Of a stretch of 64,000 nucleotides of DNA, positions 49,892 through 58,500 are shown in pieces. Source of the DNA: Kitasatospora sp. MAP5-34. GTDB taxonomy: Bacteria > Actinomycetota > Actinomycetes > Streptomycetales > Streptomycetaceae. The notes under the pieces are model-generated. The model did no database searches. It was not told the DNA's origin and worked only from the letters and a program-made list of their open reading frames with translations. The translations under genes were made by a program, and so were the position numbers. The stretch covers positions 1-64,000 of the forward strand of contig NZ_JARXZC010000039.1 in the NCBI RefSeq assembly GCF_029894335.1, in the 5' to 3' direction. How positions within the stretch are numbered: the stretch's first letter is position 1; each line of letters begins with the position of its first letter.

Positions 49892-51754
49892 ATGAGCGTT
49901 CCCGTGTCCGTTGAGTCGTCGCCCGAGCAGCCCCGCCGCCGAGGGTTGCAGACGCTCCGTAACCAAGCTGCCGCCGTTCCCCGCGCCTGGCTTCCCGGTG
50001 CGGTGGGGTACGCCTGTCTGCTGATCGGACTGCTGGACATCGCCAGCGCGATCTTCCCCAAGCTGCGTCACGCCAAGATGCGCAGCTGGACGGGACAGCT
50101 GCCGGGAGGCACCACCTCGCTGGCGGCGGCCGGCACCCTGATGGTCGGCATCATGCTGGTGCTGCTCGCGCACGCCCTGCGCCGGCGCAAGCAGCGGGCC
50201 TGGCGGGCGGTCTGCGTCCTGCTGCCGGTCGGCTCGGCGCTGCACATCCTGCGCTGGCACCAGGTGGGTCCCGCGCTGGTCTCGCTCGCGCTGTTCGCCG
50301 TCATCGTGGTGCACCGCCGCGAGTTCTACGCCAAGGCCGACCCGCGCACCCGCTGGCGTGCGGCGGGCAGCCTGGTGGGCCTGGGCACCCTCAGCGTGCT
50401 GCTCGGTCTGCTGATCGTCAGCGTCCACCCGAGCTCCGAGGTGGGGCACCCGACCTTCATCGACCGGCTGCAGCACGTCGTACTCGGCCTGTTCGCCATC
50501 GAGGGGCCGATCCACTACCACAACAACCGGGTCGGCGACCTGGTCGGCGACCTCGTCTACTACTCGCTCGCCTCGCTCGGCCTGCTGACCGCGGTGACCT
50601 CCGCATACCTCGCGCTGCGGCCCGAGAAGCCGGAGCCGGAGCTGACGGCGGAGGACGAGACCAAGGTCCGCGGGCTGCTGGAGCGGCACGGGGCGCGTGA
50701 CTCGCTCGGGTACTTCGCGCTGCGGCGGGACAAGAGTGTGCTGTTCTCGCCGACCGGCAAGGCGGCGATCTCCTACCGGGTGATCTCCGGCGTGATGCTC
50801 GCCTCCGGTGACCCGGTCGGCGACGTCGAGGCCTGGCCCGGGGCGATCAAGCTCTTCATGGCGGAGGCCCGTGAGCACGCCTGGGTGCCGGCGGTGGTCG
50901 GCTGCAGTGAGGTCGGCGGCGAGGTCTGGACCCGCGAGGCGGGGCTCGACGCGCTGGAGCTCGGTGACGAGGCGATCGTCGACACCTCGACCTTCTCGCT
51001 CTCCGGGCGTGCCATGCGCAACGTCCGGCAGATGGTGAAGCGGATCGAGCGCAACGGGTACTCCTGCCAGGTCCGCCGGGTCAGTGAGCTGACCATGGAG
51101 GAGAAGCGCCGGGTCGCCGACGCCGCCGCCCGCTGGCGGGGTACGGACACCGAGCGCGGCTTCTCGATGGCGCTGGGTCGGTTCGGCGACCCGGGTGACG
51201 ACAACTGCGTCGTGGTCACCGCGCACAAGGCGCCCGAGGAGGGCGAGCCCGGGTTCGCGACGGGTGACGATCTGAAGGCCGTGCTGCACTTCGTGCCGTG
51301 GGGCGCGGACGGCATCTCGCTGGAGCTGATGCGGCGTGACCGGGCCGCCGACCCGGGGCTGAACGAGCTGCTCATCGTGGCGGCGCTGCAGGCCGTGCCG
51401 GCGCTGGGCGTCAACCGGGTGTCGCTGAACTTCGCGATGTTCCGCTCCGCGCTGGCGCGTGGTGAGCGGATCGGTGCGGGGCCGGTGCTGCGCGCTTGGC
51501 GTGGGCTGCTGGTGTTCTCCTCGCGCTGGTTCCAGATCGAGTCGCTGTACAAGTTCAACGCGAAGTTCCAGCCGGAGTGGGAGCCGCGCTTCCTGGTGTA
51601 CCCGCAGACCCGGGACCTGCCCCGGATCGGGTTCGCCGTGATGCAGGCGGAGGCGTTCATCACGCTGGGGATGCCGAAGTTCGGCCGCAAGCGGCAGCGG
51701 CAGGGGCTGATGCCGGAGCCGGCCAAGGTTGGTGCGGTGACCGAGGCGGCGTGA
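49892..51754 (+). CDS. phosphatidylglycerol lysyltransferase-like membrane protein (MprF/LysX type)
   Basis: A 620-residue protein with about six N-terminal membrane helices (residues 35-240) and a C-terminal cytosolic DUF2156/GNAT-like aminoacyl-transferase domain: KAAISYRVISGVMLASGDPVGD, VWTREAGLDALELGDEAIVDTSTFSLSGRAMRNVRQMVKRIERNGY and VNRVSLNFAMFRS. It lacks a fused lysyl-tRNA synthetase domain. It may modify membrane lipids with lysine, lowering negative charge. TACGCT at 49878-49883 ends eight bases before the ATG; there is no Shine-Dalgarno. Confidence 0.85.
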   Translation: MSVPVSVESSPEQPRRRGLQTLRNQAAAVPRAWLPGAVGYACLLIGLLDIASAIFPKLRHAKMRSWTGQLPGGTTSLAAAGTLMVGIMLVLLAHALRRRKQRAWRAVCVLLPVGSALHILRWHQVGPALVSLALFAVIVVHRREFYAKADPRTRWRAAGSLVGLGTLSVLLGLLIVSVHPSSEVGHPTFIDRLQHVVLGLFAIEGPIHYHNNRVGDLVGDLVYYSLASLGLLTAVTSAYLALRPEKPEPELTAEDETKVRGLLERHGARDSLGYFALRRDKSVLFSPTGKAAISYRVISGVMLASGDPVGDVEAWPGAIKLFMAEAREHAWVPAVVGCSEVGGEVWTREAGLDALELGDEAIVDTSTFSLSGRAMRNVRQMVKRIERNGYSCQVRRVSELTMEEKRRVADAAARWRGTDTERGFSMALGRFGDPGDDNCVVVTAHKAPEEGEPGFATGDDLKAVLHFVPWGADGISLELMRRDRAADPGLNELLIVAALQAVPALGVNRVSLNFAMFRSALARGERIGAGPVLRAWRGLLVFSSRWFQIESLYKFNAKFQPEWEPRFLVYPQTRDLPRIGFAVMQAEAFITLGMPKFGRKRQRQGLMPEPAKVGAVTEAA

Positions 51755-51826
51755 CTGCTGCGCTTCGCGCGGTCAGCTGACGGTTGGTCGCGGGCGGATG
51801 GCAGCTGACGGACAGCTGATGACAGA

Positions 51827-51862
51827 TGACGGCTGACAGATTTTGAAATCTGTCAGCCGTCA
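51827..51862 (+). terminator. terminator between the MprF-like gene and folP
   Basis: A perfect 17-bp stem (51827-51843 with 51846-51862) with a 2-base apex, containing TTT/AAA in the centre, 73 bases after the stop codon and 26 bases before the folP -10 hexamer. Confidence 0.88.
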
Positions 51863-51899
51863 CCCGTTCCCGCGCGCCCCGCAGCTCGATAATGGCCAC

Positions 51900-52754
51900 A
51901 TGAGCAACCTTCCCGGCCTCCCCCGCCTCGACCGCTGCGCGGTCATGGGCGTGGTCAACGTGACCCCCGACTCCTTCTCCGACGGCGGCCTCTGGCTCGA
52001 TCCGGCCGCCGCCGTCGCGCACGGGGTCGACCTGACGGCCAAGGGCGCCGACCTGGTCGACGTCGGCGGCGAGTCCACTCGGCCCGGTGCCCAGCGGGTC
52101 ACCGAGGCCGAGGAGCTGCGCCGGGTGATCCCGGTGGTCCGCGAGCTGGCCGCCGCCGGGGTCCTGGTCAGCATCGACACCATGCGGGCGAGCGTCGCCG
52201 AGCAGGCCGTCGCCGCCGGAGCGCGCCTGATCAACGACGTCTCCGGCGGCCTGGCCGACCCGGCGATGGCCGGGGTGGTCGCCGCCACCGGAGTGCCCTT
52301 CGTGGTGATGCACTGGCGCGGCCAGTCCGCCGACATGGACAGCCTCGCCGTCTACGACGACGTGGTCGCCGAGGTCGCCGCCGAACTCGGCGAGCGGGTG
52401 GCGCAGCTGCTCGCCGCCGGGGTCGAGGAGGAACAGCTGATCCTCGATCCGGGCCTCGGCTTCGCCAAGACCACCGAGCACAACTGGGCCCTGCTGAGCG
52501 GCCTGGACGAGCTCATTGCGCTGGGTCGCCCGGTGCTGGTCGCCGCTTCGCGCAAGCGGTTCCTGGGTACGCTGCTCGCCAACCCGGAAACCGGGGAGCT
52601 CCGGCCGGCCCGGCAGCGCGACGACGCGACGGCGGCCGTCTCGGTGCTCTCGGCCCAGGCGGGCGCCTGGGCGGTCCGGGTCCACGACGTGGCCGGCACG
52701 GCCGACGCCGTACGAGTGGTCGCCGCCTGGCAGCGGGCGGCGCGGAGGGGGTAG
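51900..52754 (+). CDS. folP: dihydropteroate synthase
   Basis: A 284-residue enzyme condensing p-aminobenzoate with hydroxymethyl-dihydropterin diphosphate; the sulfonamide target. Complete motifs: MGVVNVTPDSFSDGG, DVGGESTRPGA, SIDTMRASVAEQAV, NDVSGG, LDPGLGFAKT, AASRKRFLG and VHDVAGTADAV. I start at ATG 51900. GATAAT (51888-51893) ends six bases upstream and no ribosome site is present, so it is probably leaderless. First gene of folP-NTF2-folB-folK-DUF3180. Confidence 0.96.
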   Translation: MSNLPGLPRLDRCAVMGVVNVTPDSFSDGGLWLDPAAAVAHGVDLTAKGADLVDVGGESTRPGAQRVTEAEELRRVIPVVRELAAAGVLVSIDTMRASVAEQAVAAGARLINDVSGGLADPAMAGVVAATGVPFVVMHWRGQSADMDSLAVYDDVVAEVAAELGERVAQLLAAGVEEEQLILDPGLGFAKTTEHNWALLSGLDELIALGRPVLVAASRKRFLGTLLANPETGELRPARQRDDATAAVSVLSAQAGAWAVRVHDVAGTADAVRVVAAWQRAARRG

Positions 52755-52782
52755 CGGCTTGGCTTACGGCCTAGGAGGAAGC

Positions 52783-53283
52783 ATGGCGGGTGACGGCAGG
52801 GTGAGTGGCAGCGACCGGGCGGCGACCGATCCGGAGCTGGACCGGGAGGCCGTGCTGGCGGCGAACCAGACTCTCTACGAGGCGTTGGAGAACGGTGACC
52901 TGGAGGCGGTCGAGTCGATCTGGCTGGGTGCCGCCGACGCTGACGACAAGCACGGCGTGGTCTGTGTGCACCCCGGCTGGCCGGTGCTGCGCGGGCGGGC
53001 CCAGGTCACCCGCTCATACATGTTGATCATGATGAACACGGAGTACATCCAGTTCTTCCTGACCGATATCGAGGTCGAGGTGCAGGGCGATGTGGCCCTT
53101 GTCACCTGCACGGAGAACATTCTCTCCGGTGGAGAGGCCGAGGAGGAGGGCGAACTCGGCCCGCTGGTCGGCGGAAAGGTCGTCTCGACCAACCTCTTCC
53201 GGCGCACCGCCGACGGCTGGCGGCTCTGGTCGCACCACGGTTCACCCGTCCTGACCAGCGGGGATGACGAGGAAGAGGACTGA
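52783..53283 (+). CDS. NTF2-like (SnoaL-fold) protein
   Basis: A 166-residue cone-shaped NTF2-fold protein: EAVLAANQTLYEALENGDLEAVESIWL...VCVHPGWPVLRGRAQVTRSYMLIMMNTEYIQFFLTDIEVEVQGDVALVTCTENIL...ADGWRLWSHHGSPVL. The role is unknown; this gene lies between folP and folB in streptomycetes, and I infer only genetic linkage with folate synthesis. AGGAGGA precedes the ATG. Confidence 0.85.
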   Translation: MAGDGRVSGSDRAATDPELDREAVLAANQTLYEALENGDLEAVESIWLGAADADDKHGVVCVHPGWPVLRGRAQVTRSYMLIMMNTEYIQFFLTDIEVEVQGDVALVTCTENILSGGEAEEEGELGPLVGGKVVSTNLFRRTADGWRLWSHHGSPVLTSGDDEEED

Positions 53284-53505
53284 CCTCCGGCCACCGTCCG
53301 CCGGTCGGCCCAGTTGCCGCACGGCCGTTCCGTGGACCGACACCCAACGTTCACGTCAATCGCCGGTTCGGCGTGCGTGGTGTGGTGCGATGCCGGGTAG
53401 GACGGTCGGGGTCCGTCCGTTCCCGCAGGTAGATTCGACCCGGCGGGCAACGAGGCCCGCCACCGCCCCGCCATGCGCGGGGCCCGTCCAGGTGGGAGAA
53501 GTGAG

Positions 53506-53868
53506 TTGCTGGACCGCGTCACCCTGCGGGGCCTGCGTGCCCGGGGCCATCACGGCGTCTTCGAACGCGAGCGCGTCGAGGGCCAGACCTTCGTGGTCGA
53601 CCTGGTGCTGTACCTGGACACCCGTCCCGCTGCCTCCGGCGACGACCTCACCCGCACGGCGCACTACGGCATCGTGGCCGAGGAGGTCACCGCGATCATC
53701 TCCGGCGAGCCGGTCGACCTGATCGAGACCCTCGCCCAGCGGATCGCCGACCAGTGCCTGAAGCACGAAGCAGTGGAGGAGGTCGAGGTCACGGTGCACA
53801 AGCCGGACGCCCCGATCACCGTCCCTTTCGACGACGTCACCATCACCATCCACCGGGGCCGCGCATGA
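53506..53868 (+). CDS. folB: dihydroneopterin aldolase
   Basis: A 120-residue T-fold enzyme cleaving dihydroneopterin to hydroxymethyl-dihydropterin and glycolaldehyde. DRVTLRGLRARGHHGVFERERVEGQTFVVDLVLYLDT is the FolB N-terminus; active-site Glu and Lys lie in HYGIVAEEV and VTVHKPDAPI. It starts at TTG 53506 with GGGAG seven bases upstream; no ATG or GTG lies nearby in frame, which makes this start unusual. Confidence 0.92.
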   Translation: MLDRVTLRGLRARGHHGVFERERVEGQTFVVDLVLYLDTRPAASGDDLTRTAHYGIVAEEVTAIISGEPVDLIETLAQRIADQCLKHEAVEEVEVTVHKPDAPITVPFDDVTITIHRGRA

Positions 53869-53917
53869 CGAGCGTGAACCGTCCCCGTCCCACCGCTCCT
53901 GCCGTAGAGGGATACCG

Positions 53918-54517
53918 ATGAGCACCAGCGACCCGACCGCCTCGCCGACCACGTTCGACCTGGAGCGCCGAGTCGACTGCGCCGACTCCACCCTGCACAA
54001 CCCGCGCACCGCCGTGATCGCCCTCGGCAGCAACCTGGGCAACCGCCTGGAGACCCTGCAGGGCGCCGTGGACGCGCTCGAGGACACCCCCGGCCTCCGG
54101 ATCACCGCCGTCTCCGCCGTCTTCGAGACGGAGGCCCTGGGCGGCCCCGCCGAGCAGCCGAACTACTACAACGCCGTCGTCCTCCTGCGCACCACCCTGC
54201 CGCCCAGCTCGCTGCTGGAGCGCGCCAACGCCATCGAGGACGCCTTCGGCCGGGTCCGCACCGTCCGCTGGGGCGCCCGCACCCTGGACGTCGACATCCT
54301 CGCGTACGAGGGCGTCACCAGCGACGACCCCGTGCTGCTGCTCCCGCACCCCCGCGCACACGAGCGCGCCTTCGTGCTCGCCCCCTGGGCGGACGCCGAC
54401 CCGGACGGTGAGCTGCCGGGCCTCGGCCGGGTCACCGACCTGCTGAAGGGCCTCGGTGCCGATGCCGAGCAGAGCGTCCGGCGACGCGAGGACATCCAGC
54501 TGCGGCTGCCGGAGTAG
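53918..54517 (+). CDS. folK: hydroxymethyl-dihydropterin pyrophosphokinase
   Basis: A 199-residue enzyme transferring pyrophosphate from ATP to hydroxymethyl-dihydropterin. Motifs: AVIALGSNLGNRLETLQGAVDAL, VFETEALGGPAEQPNYYNAVV and RTVRWGARTLDVDILAYEG, followed by the PHPRAHERAFVLAPW signature. An about 30-residue N-terminal extension precedes the fold. GAGGGA lies upstream of the ATG. It follows folB by 49 bases. Confidence 0.95.
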   Translation: MSTSDPTASPTTFDLERRVDCADSTLHNPRTAVIALGSNLGNRLETLQGAVDALEDTPGLRITAVSAVFETEALGGPAEQPNYYNAVVLLRTTLPPSSLLERANAIEDAFGRVRTVRWGARTLDVDILAYEGVTSDDPVLLLPHPRAHERAFVLAPWADADPDGELPGLGRVTDLLKGLGADAEQSVRRREDIQLRLPE

Positions 54518-54714
54518 GAGCGTCCGGGAACTTCCCACCGGTCGTCGGCCGTACGAGTAGGTGATCGGAGGGACGCGGCCGGTACGGTGGCCTGCACGGC
54601 CGCCCAGTGGCTGTCCGTCAGATCTGTTCCCCGGCCCCGGCACCGAACCCCGGTGACCGTGCCACGGCCGGGGGCCGCCAGCCGTCGTGTCCCGTCGGGA
54701 AGGACCCTGTCCCA

Positions 54715-55212
54715 GTGAAGCCGCTCCGCCTCCGCCTGCTCCTGGGTATCGCCGCCGTGGCCGGGGTGTTCTCCTGGGCCGGTGCCAAGTTGTGGGACTC
54801 CCTGGGCCAGCTGCCCGGGGTGCCCGGGGCCGCCCCCATCGTGCTCGCGGTGGTCGCGGTGGTCCTGCTGGCCACGGCGATCTCGCTGCGGTCCCGGCTG
54901 AAGGCCGTCCGGGAGCGCCAGCCGGGCGCCAAGGGGGTCGACCCGCTCGGTGCCGCCCGGGCCGTGGTGCTGGCCCAGGCCAGCGCGCTGGTGGCGGCGG
55001 TGGTGACGGGCATCTACGGCGGGGCCGGCGTCCACCTGCTCGGCCTGCTCGACATCGAGTCCCGCAAGTCCCAGGCCATCACCGCCGGGTTCGCGGTGCT
55101 GACGGGGGCCGGGGTGATCGCCGCCGCCCTCTGGTTGCAGCACGTCTGCAAGCTCCCCGAGGACCACGACGACCCGCCCCGCCCGACCGGCTCGGCGACC
55201 TCCGCGCGCTGA
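54715..55212 (+). CDS. DUF3180 membrane protein
   Basis: A 165-residue protein with four hydrophobic helices (about residues 7-25, 39-58, 84-103 and 117-140) matching the actinobacterial DUF3180 family, which characteristically follows folK. VDPLGAARAVVLAQASALVAAVVTGIYGG is the conserved block. Function unknown; perhaps membrane transport or anchoring linked to folate. It starts at GTG 54715 after GGAAGGA. The final codons form half of a bidirectional terminator. Confidence 0.85.
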   Translation: MKPLRLRLLLGIAAVAGVFSWAGAKLWDSLGQLPGVPGAAPIVLAVVAVVLLATAISLRSRLKAVRERQPGAKGVDPLGAARAVVLAQASALVAAVVTGIYGGAGVHLLGLLDIESRKSQAITAGFAVLTGAGVIAAALWLQHVCKLPEDHDDPPRPTGSATSAR

Positions 55213-55243
55213 GCGGCTCCCCCTTGAGGTAGCCGCTCAGCGC
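55206..55243. terminator. bidirectional terminator spanning two stop codons
   Basis: A perfect 13-bp stem (55206-55218 with 55231-55243, 12-base loop). The DUF3180 stop codon (plus strand) sits in the left arm and the hydrolase stop codon (minus strand) in the right arm. Confidence 0.88.
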
Positions 55244-56766
55244 CCCGGTGCGCCGGTGACCTCGTCGCCCCGGCCCGCCACCACCCGGGCGATGTTGGCC
55301 AGTGACTCCGACGAACCGTCGAAGTACGCCGAGTGGCTGGCGAAGGCGTCCCGCACCGTGCCGGGGGTGACCTGGAACCGGCGGGCGCCGAAGGAGCTGC
55401 CGGCCGGGTCGCGGCCGAACCAGAGTTCGTCCGGCGGGTCCAGCACCTCCCGCAGCGCGACGCCCGGCAGGCCCCCGGCCAGCATCCCGCCTGCCACCGT
55501 CCCGCCTCCGGGCAGCCGGCTGACCGGGTCGCAGTCGGCCGCACCCACGTAGACGTGCTCCGGGCCCAGGCCGAACTGGTCGGCCCGCCGCGCACCCGTC
55601 CCGGGGCTGCCGACCAGCACCACTTCGTCGGCCGCCAGACCGCCCGGCCGCTGCGCCGCCAGGCCCACCAGCAGTGACCCGTAGCTGTGCCCCAACGCCG
55701 TGACATGCGCGGGCGGTCCGGTGCGGGCGGCGCGCAGCCCGGCCAGGAAGCTCCCGTACGCGGCCGAGCCGTCCCGGGCGCGCCCGTCGCCCGCGACGGC
55801 CAGGGTGCGCGGGTCGAGCCCCTCGTTGGGCGGCGGGTCGTAGCCGAGCCAGACCAGCGCGGCCACGTCCCGCCCCTGGCCGTACCCGAGGGCCGCCTCG
55901 CGCACCCGCTGCGCCCGGTCGGCGTCACCACCGGCGGCGGCGGCCAGCTTCGTCCCGAAGCCCGGTACGTACGCCGCGACGTGGTCCGCGCGGTCCGGGT
56001 CGCCGAAGCAGAGCACTGCCCGGCCCCGGCCCTGGTCGCTCAGCCCGAGCAGCAGGATCCGGCCGGGCCCGGTGGCGGGCCCGGCCGCCAGCCGTCGGCG
56101 GATCGCGCGCAGCCCGTCGAGGAGCTGCCGGTCCGGGGCGGGGAGCTGTTCGTAGCGGTCGAGCAGCCGGGTGAGCAGCAGGCGGTTGGCGCGGTCCCGG
56201 TCGAGGGCGGGGAGGCCGTCCAGGGAGCCGACCAGCTCGGGGCGGGTGTCGGTGAGCCGGTTCCGGGTGGACCGGTCGAGGCCGCGCCACCAGGCGGCGA
56301 CCTGGCCGGGTGGCGTGCCGGGCGGCGGGACGGGCCGGCCGCCCGGCAGCCCGTCGAGTGCCGCCACGCCGAGCGCGCCGGGCCGGCGGGCCCCGGCCGG
56401 TGCGCTCTCGACGGCCCGGGCGGTGTGGTGGGCCAGCCGTGCGGCGACGGCCCGGTCCACCCGGTCGCCCGCCTCCGGCTCCTGTTCGGACTGCGCCGCC
56501 GCGATGGCCTCGGCCGCCTCCCGCAGGGTGTCGTGCAGCAGCTCCAGCTCCGCTTCGGCGGAGTGCAGCCGGACGGCGGCGGCGCTGATCGCCCAGGTGG
56601 CCAGCTCACCGGCCGTCCCGTGCCAGCCCGAGGCGTGCACCCGGTCGCTGACGGACTGTCGCCAGTCCTCCTGAAGCTGTTTCAGGACCTCGGCCAGGGC
56701 TTCGTACGCCTCGGCGGCCGAGGCGACCTCGTCGGGGCGGGCGGCTTCGAGGGTGCTCCGGTCCAT
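55237..56766 (-). CDS. DUF1023 alpha/beta hydrolase with WXG100-like N-terminus
   Basis: A 509-residue protein. Residues 1-100 are a helical hairpin resembling WXG100/ESX proteins (ASGWHGTAGELATWAISAAAVRLHSAEAELELLHDTLREA). An Arg/Pro-rich middle is followed by a DUF1023 alpha/beta hydrolase with the nucleophile elbow THVTALGHSYGSLLVGL-type sequence (GHSYGS), VVLVGSPGTGA, and a late catalytic His in FASHSAYFDGS. Such proteins are candidate type VII secretion substrates or cell-surface hydrolases. No signal peptide. It is cotranscribed with the EspC-like gene upstream (44-base gap). Confidence 0.82.
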   Translation of the reverse strand: MDRSTLEAARPDEVASAAEAYEALAEVLKQLQEDWRQSVSDRVHASGWHGTAGELATWAISAAAVRLHSAEAELELLHDTLREAAEAIAAAQSEQEPEAGDRVDRAVAARLAHHTARAVESAPAGARRPGALGVAALDGLPGGRPVPPPGTPPGQVAAWWRGLDRSTRNRLTDTRPELVGSLDGLPALDRDRANRLLLTRLLDRYEQLPAPDRQLLDGLRAIRRRLAAGPATGPGRILLLGLSDQGRGRAVLCFGDPDRADHVAAYVPGFGTKLAAAAGGDADRAQRVREAALGYGQGRDVAALVWLGYDPPPNEGLDPRTLAVAGDGRARDGSAAYGSFLAGLRAARTGPPAHVTALGHSYGSLLVGLAAQRPGGLAADEVVLVGSPGTGARRADQFGLGPEHVYVGAADCDPVSRLPGGGTVAGGMLAGGLPGVALREVLDPPDELWFGRDPAGSSFGARRFQVTPGTVRDAFASHSAYFDGSSESLANIARVVAGRGDEVTGAPGR

Positions 56767-56810
56767 TGGTCGGCTTCCCGTTCGGTTCTCGGTTCGGTTC
56801 TCGGCCGGCC

Positions 56811-57149
56811 TCAGTGGCCGGGCAGCAGGCTGCGGTGGAGCTGGGCCTCGGTCTCGCGGTAGTTGCCGGAGGTGCTCAGCAGATCGCCGCCGATGCCGTC
56901 GAGTTCGGCCGCGAGCCGGGCCAGCGTCTGCTGCCAGGCCGCCGCGCAGTCGCGCAGCGCCCCGGCCGTCCGCCAGCCGGGCAGTGCGTCGGCGGCGGTG
57001 TCCCCGGCGGCCGGCCGGGCGGCGGCTCCGGCGCGGAGGCGTTCGGCGGTGGCGCGGGCGGCCTGGCCGGCGACGGCCAGCTCGGTGGGACGGACCCGGA
57101 AGCCGCCTGCGGGGGCTGCGGAGAAGGGGGAGGGGAGGTCGGCGGACAC
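56811..57149 (-). CDS. EspC/WXG100-like small helical protein
   Basis: A 112-residue helical protein. FRVRPTELAVAGQAARATAERLRAGA forms helix one; a central GWRTAGAL turn plays the WxG role; the C-terminal helix is RDCAAAWQQTLARLAAELDGIGGDLLSTSGNYRETE, ending with YRETE, which fits the YxxxD/E type VII secretion signal. It is probably the partner or chaperone of the WXG100-like hydrolase downstream. No ESX core gene (EccC, EccD, MycP) is in the window. It starts at GTG 57149 with GGAGGT upstream. Confidence 0.72.
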   Translation of the reverse strand: MSADLPSPFSAAPAGGFRVRPTELAVAGQAARATAERLRAGAAARPAAGDTAADALPGWRTAGALRDCAAAWQQTLARLAAELDGIGGDLLSTSGNYRETEAQLHRSLLPGH

Positions 57150-57263
57150 AGGTGTACCTCCAGGCTCGGGGCGGCGAATCCGGCAGCTATCGTAACGTCA
57201 GGTCGCCTACTGGTAGCGCGTCGTAGTCATGACGGGCTGTCAAGGGCCGAAAAGGGACCGAGG

Positions 57264-57293
57264 CTGACAGCGCCCCAATTCGCACGCTAGTTT
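57264..57293 (+). promoter_or_regulatory. vegetative promoter of the coiled-coil membrane protein gene
   Basis: CTGACA (57264-57269) and TAGTTT (57288-57293) are separated by 18 bases, a good fit to an HrdB-type promoter. The -10 ends seven bases before ATG 57301, so the transcript is probably leaderless. Confidence 0.72.
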
Positions 57294-57300
57294 CTTTGGC

Positions 57301-58497
57301 ATGTCACGTGGACGCCATCGTCATTCCTCCGTCCTCGGCCGGTCCGTGCCCCTGATCGCCGCCGGCGTGCTCGTCGTCGCCGCGCTGGCGGCCCTGGTCG
57401 CGAGCCCCGATCCGGCGCTCGCCCGATCGGTGGGTGTCGCGGCGGTCCTGGCGGGTGCCGGGCTGGGCGTCCTGCTGCGCCAGCGCGACCGTGCCGAGCG
57501 GGCGGCCGTCGAGCTGGCCGCCACCCGGCGGCTGCGCGACGAGGAGCGGTTCGAGGAGCAGCTCGCCGAGGCGGAGTACGCGGCCGAGGTCGCGGAGGAG
57601 CGGGCGACCCGCTTCGGGCGCCGCCTGACGGCCGAGAAGTCGCGGCTCGCGAAGGCCGAGACGGAGATCGCGCGCCTGCTGCGGGAGCGGGCCGTGGCGG
57701 TGGCCGCGCAGGCGCTGAAGGAGGCCGAGGCCGCCCAGCGGGCGCTGGCGGCGGCCCGCCCGAAGCACCCGGCCACCCCGGCGGCGTACGTCCGCGCGGC
57801 GGCCGCCCTGCGCCACCTCGAACGGGTGGCCGAGCGCGCCGAGGCGCGGCGCGCGAGCGTCGCCCGGGCGCAGCTCGCGCTGCGGCCCGCGCCCCCGCTG
57901 GTGGCCGCGCCCGCTGCCGCCACCACCGCGCCCGCTGCCACCACCACCGCGACCGCTCGGCTCGTACCGGCCGCGCCCGGCGTCCCCACCCCTGAGCAGG
58001 CCACCCCCGCGCAGGCCACCCAGGCCACGCCCGCCGCTCCGGCCGCTCCGGCGGGGCTCCGGGCCGCCGTCGGCGCGGCGCCGCTGCGTCCGGTGCTGGC
58101 GGCCGCCGTGGAGCCGCTGGGCGGCGCCCAGGCGGCCGCGATCGTGCCGGCCGGGCGGCAGCGCCCGCGCTCGCAGACCGGCGGCGCGAACCGCACGCCG
58201 AACTTCAGCTTCTTCGGCCGGGGCGGCGCGGCGGGTGCCGCCGTACGCGCGGCGGCCCCGGCCCCTGCGGTGGGCAGCGTGGTGGAGCTGGGCGAGCGGG
58301 CCGATCTGGCGGACGTCCTCGGGGACGAGGCGGTGGCCGAGAGCGCCCGGTACGCGGCCCCAGCCGCCGCCCCTGAGCAGGCACCGCAGGTGGAGGCCCC
58401 GGCGGAGGAGCACGCCCGGCCCGAGGTGGTCGACCTGACGCCGCACGACGAGACCGAGTGCCTGGAGCTGTCCGAACTCCGGGCGAAGCTCCGGTAG
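57301..58497 (+). CDS. membrane-anchored coiled-coil protein of unknown function
   Basis: A 398-residue protein. Two membrane helices (about residues 14-35 and 42-60) are followed by a long Arg/Glu/Ala coiled coil (65-150: LRDEERFEEQLAEAEYAAEVAEERATRFGRRLTAEKSRLAKAETEIARLLRERAV). An Ala/Pro/Thr low-complexity middle (200-330) and a short acidic conserved tail (VVDLTPHDETECLELSELRAKLR) complete it. The layout is like streptomycete scaffold or polar-growth proteins, but I recognise no family. Divergent from the EspC-like gene. No Shine-Dalgarno; probably leaderless. Confidence 0.75.
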   Translation: MSRGRHRHSSVLGRSVPLIAAGVLVVAALAALVASPDPALARSVGVAAVLAGAGLGVLLRQRDRAERAAVELAATRRLRDEERFEEQLAEAEYAAEVAEERATRFGRRLTAEKSRLAKAETEIARLLRERAVAVAAQALKEAEAAQRALAAARPKHPATPAAYVRAAAALRHLERVAERAEARRASVARAQLALRPAPPLVAAPAAATTAPAATTTATARLVPAAPGVPTPEQATPAQATQATPAAPAAPAGLRAAVGAAPLRPVLAAAVEPLGGAQAAAIVPAGRQRPRSQTGGANRTPNFSFFGRGGAAGAAVRAAAPAPAVGSVVELGERADLADVLGDEAVAESARYAAPAAAPEQAPQVEAPAEEHARPEVVDLTPHDETECLELSELRAKLR

Positions 58498-58500
58498 GGC

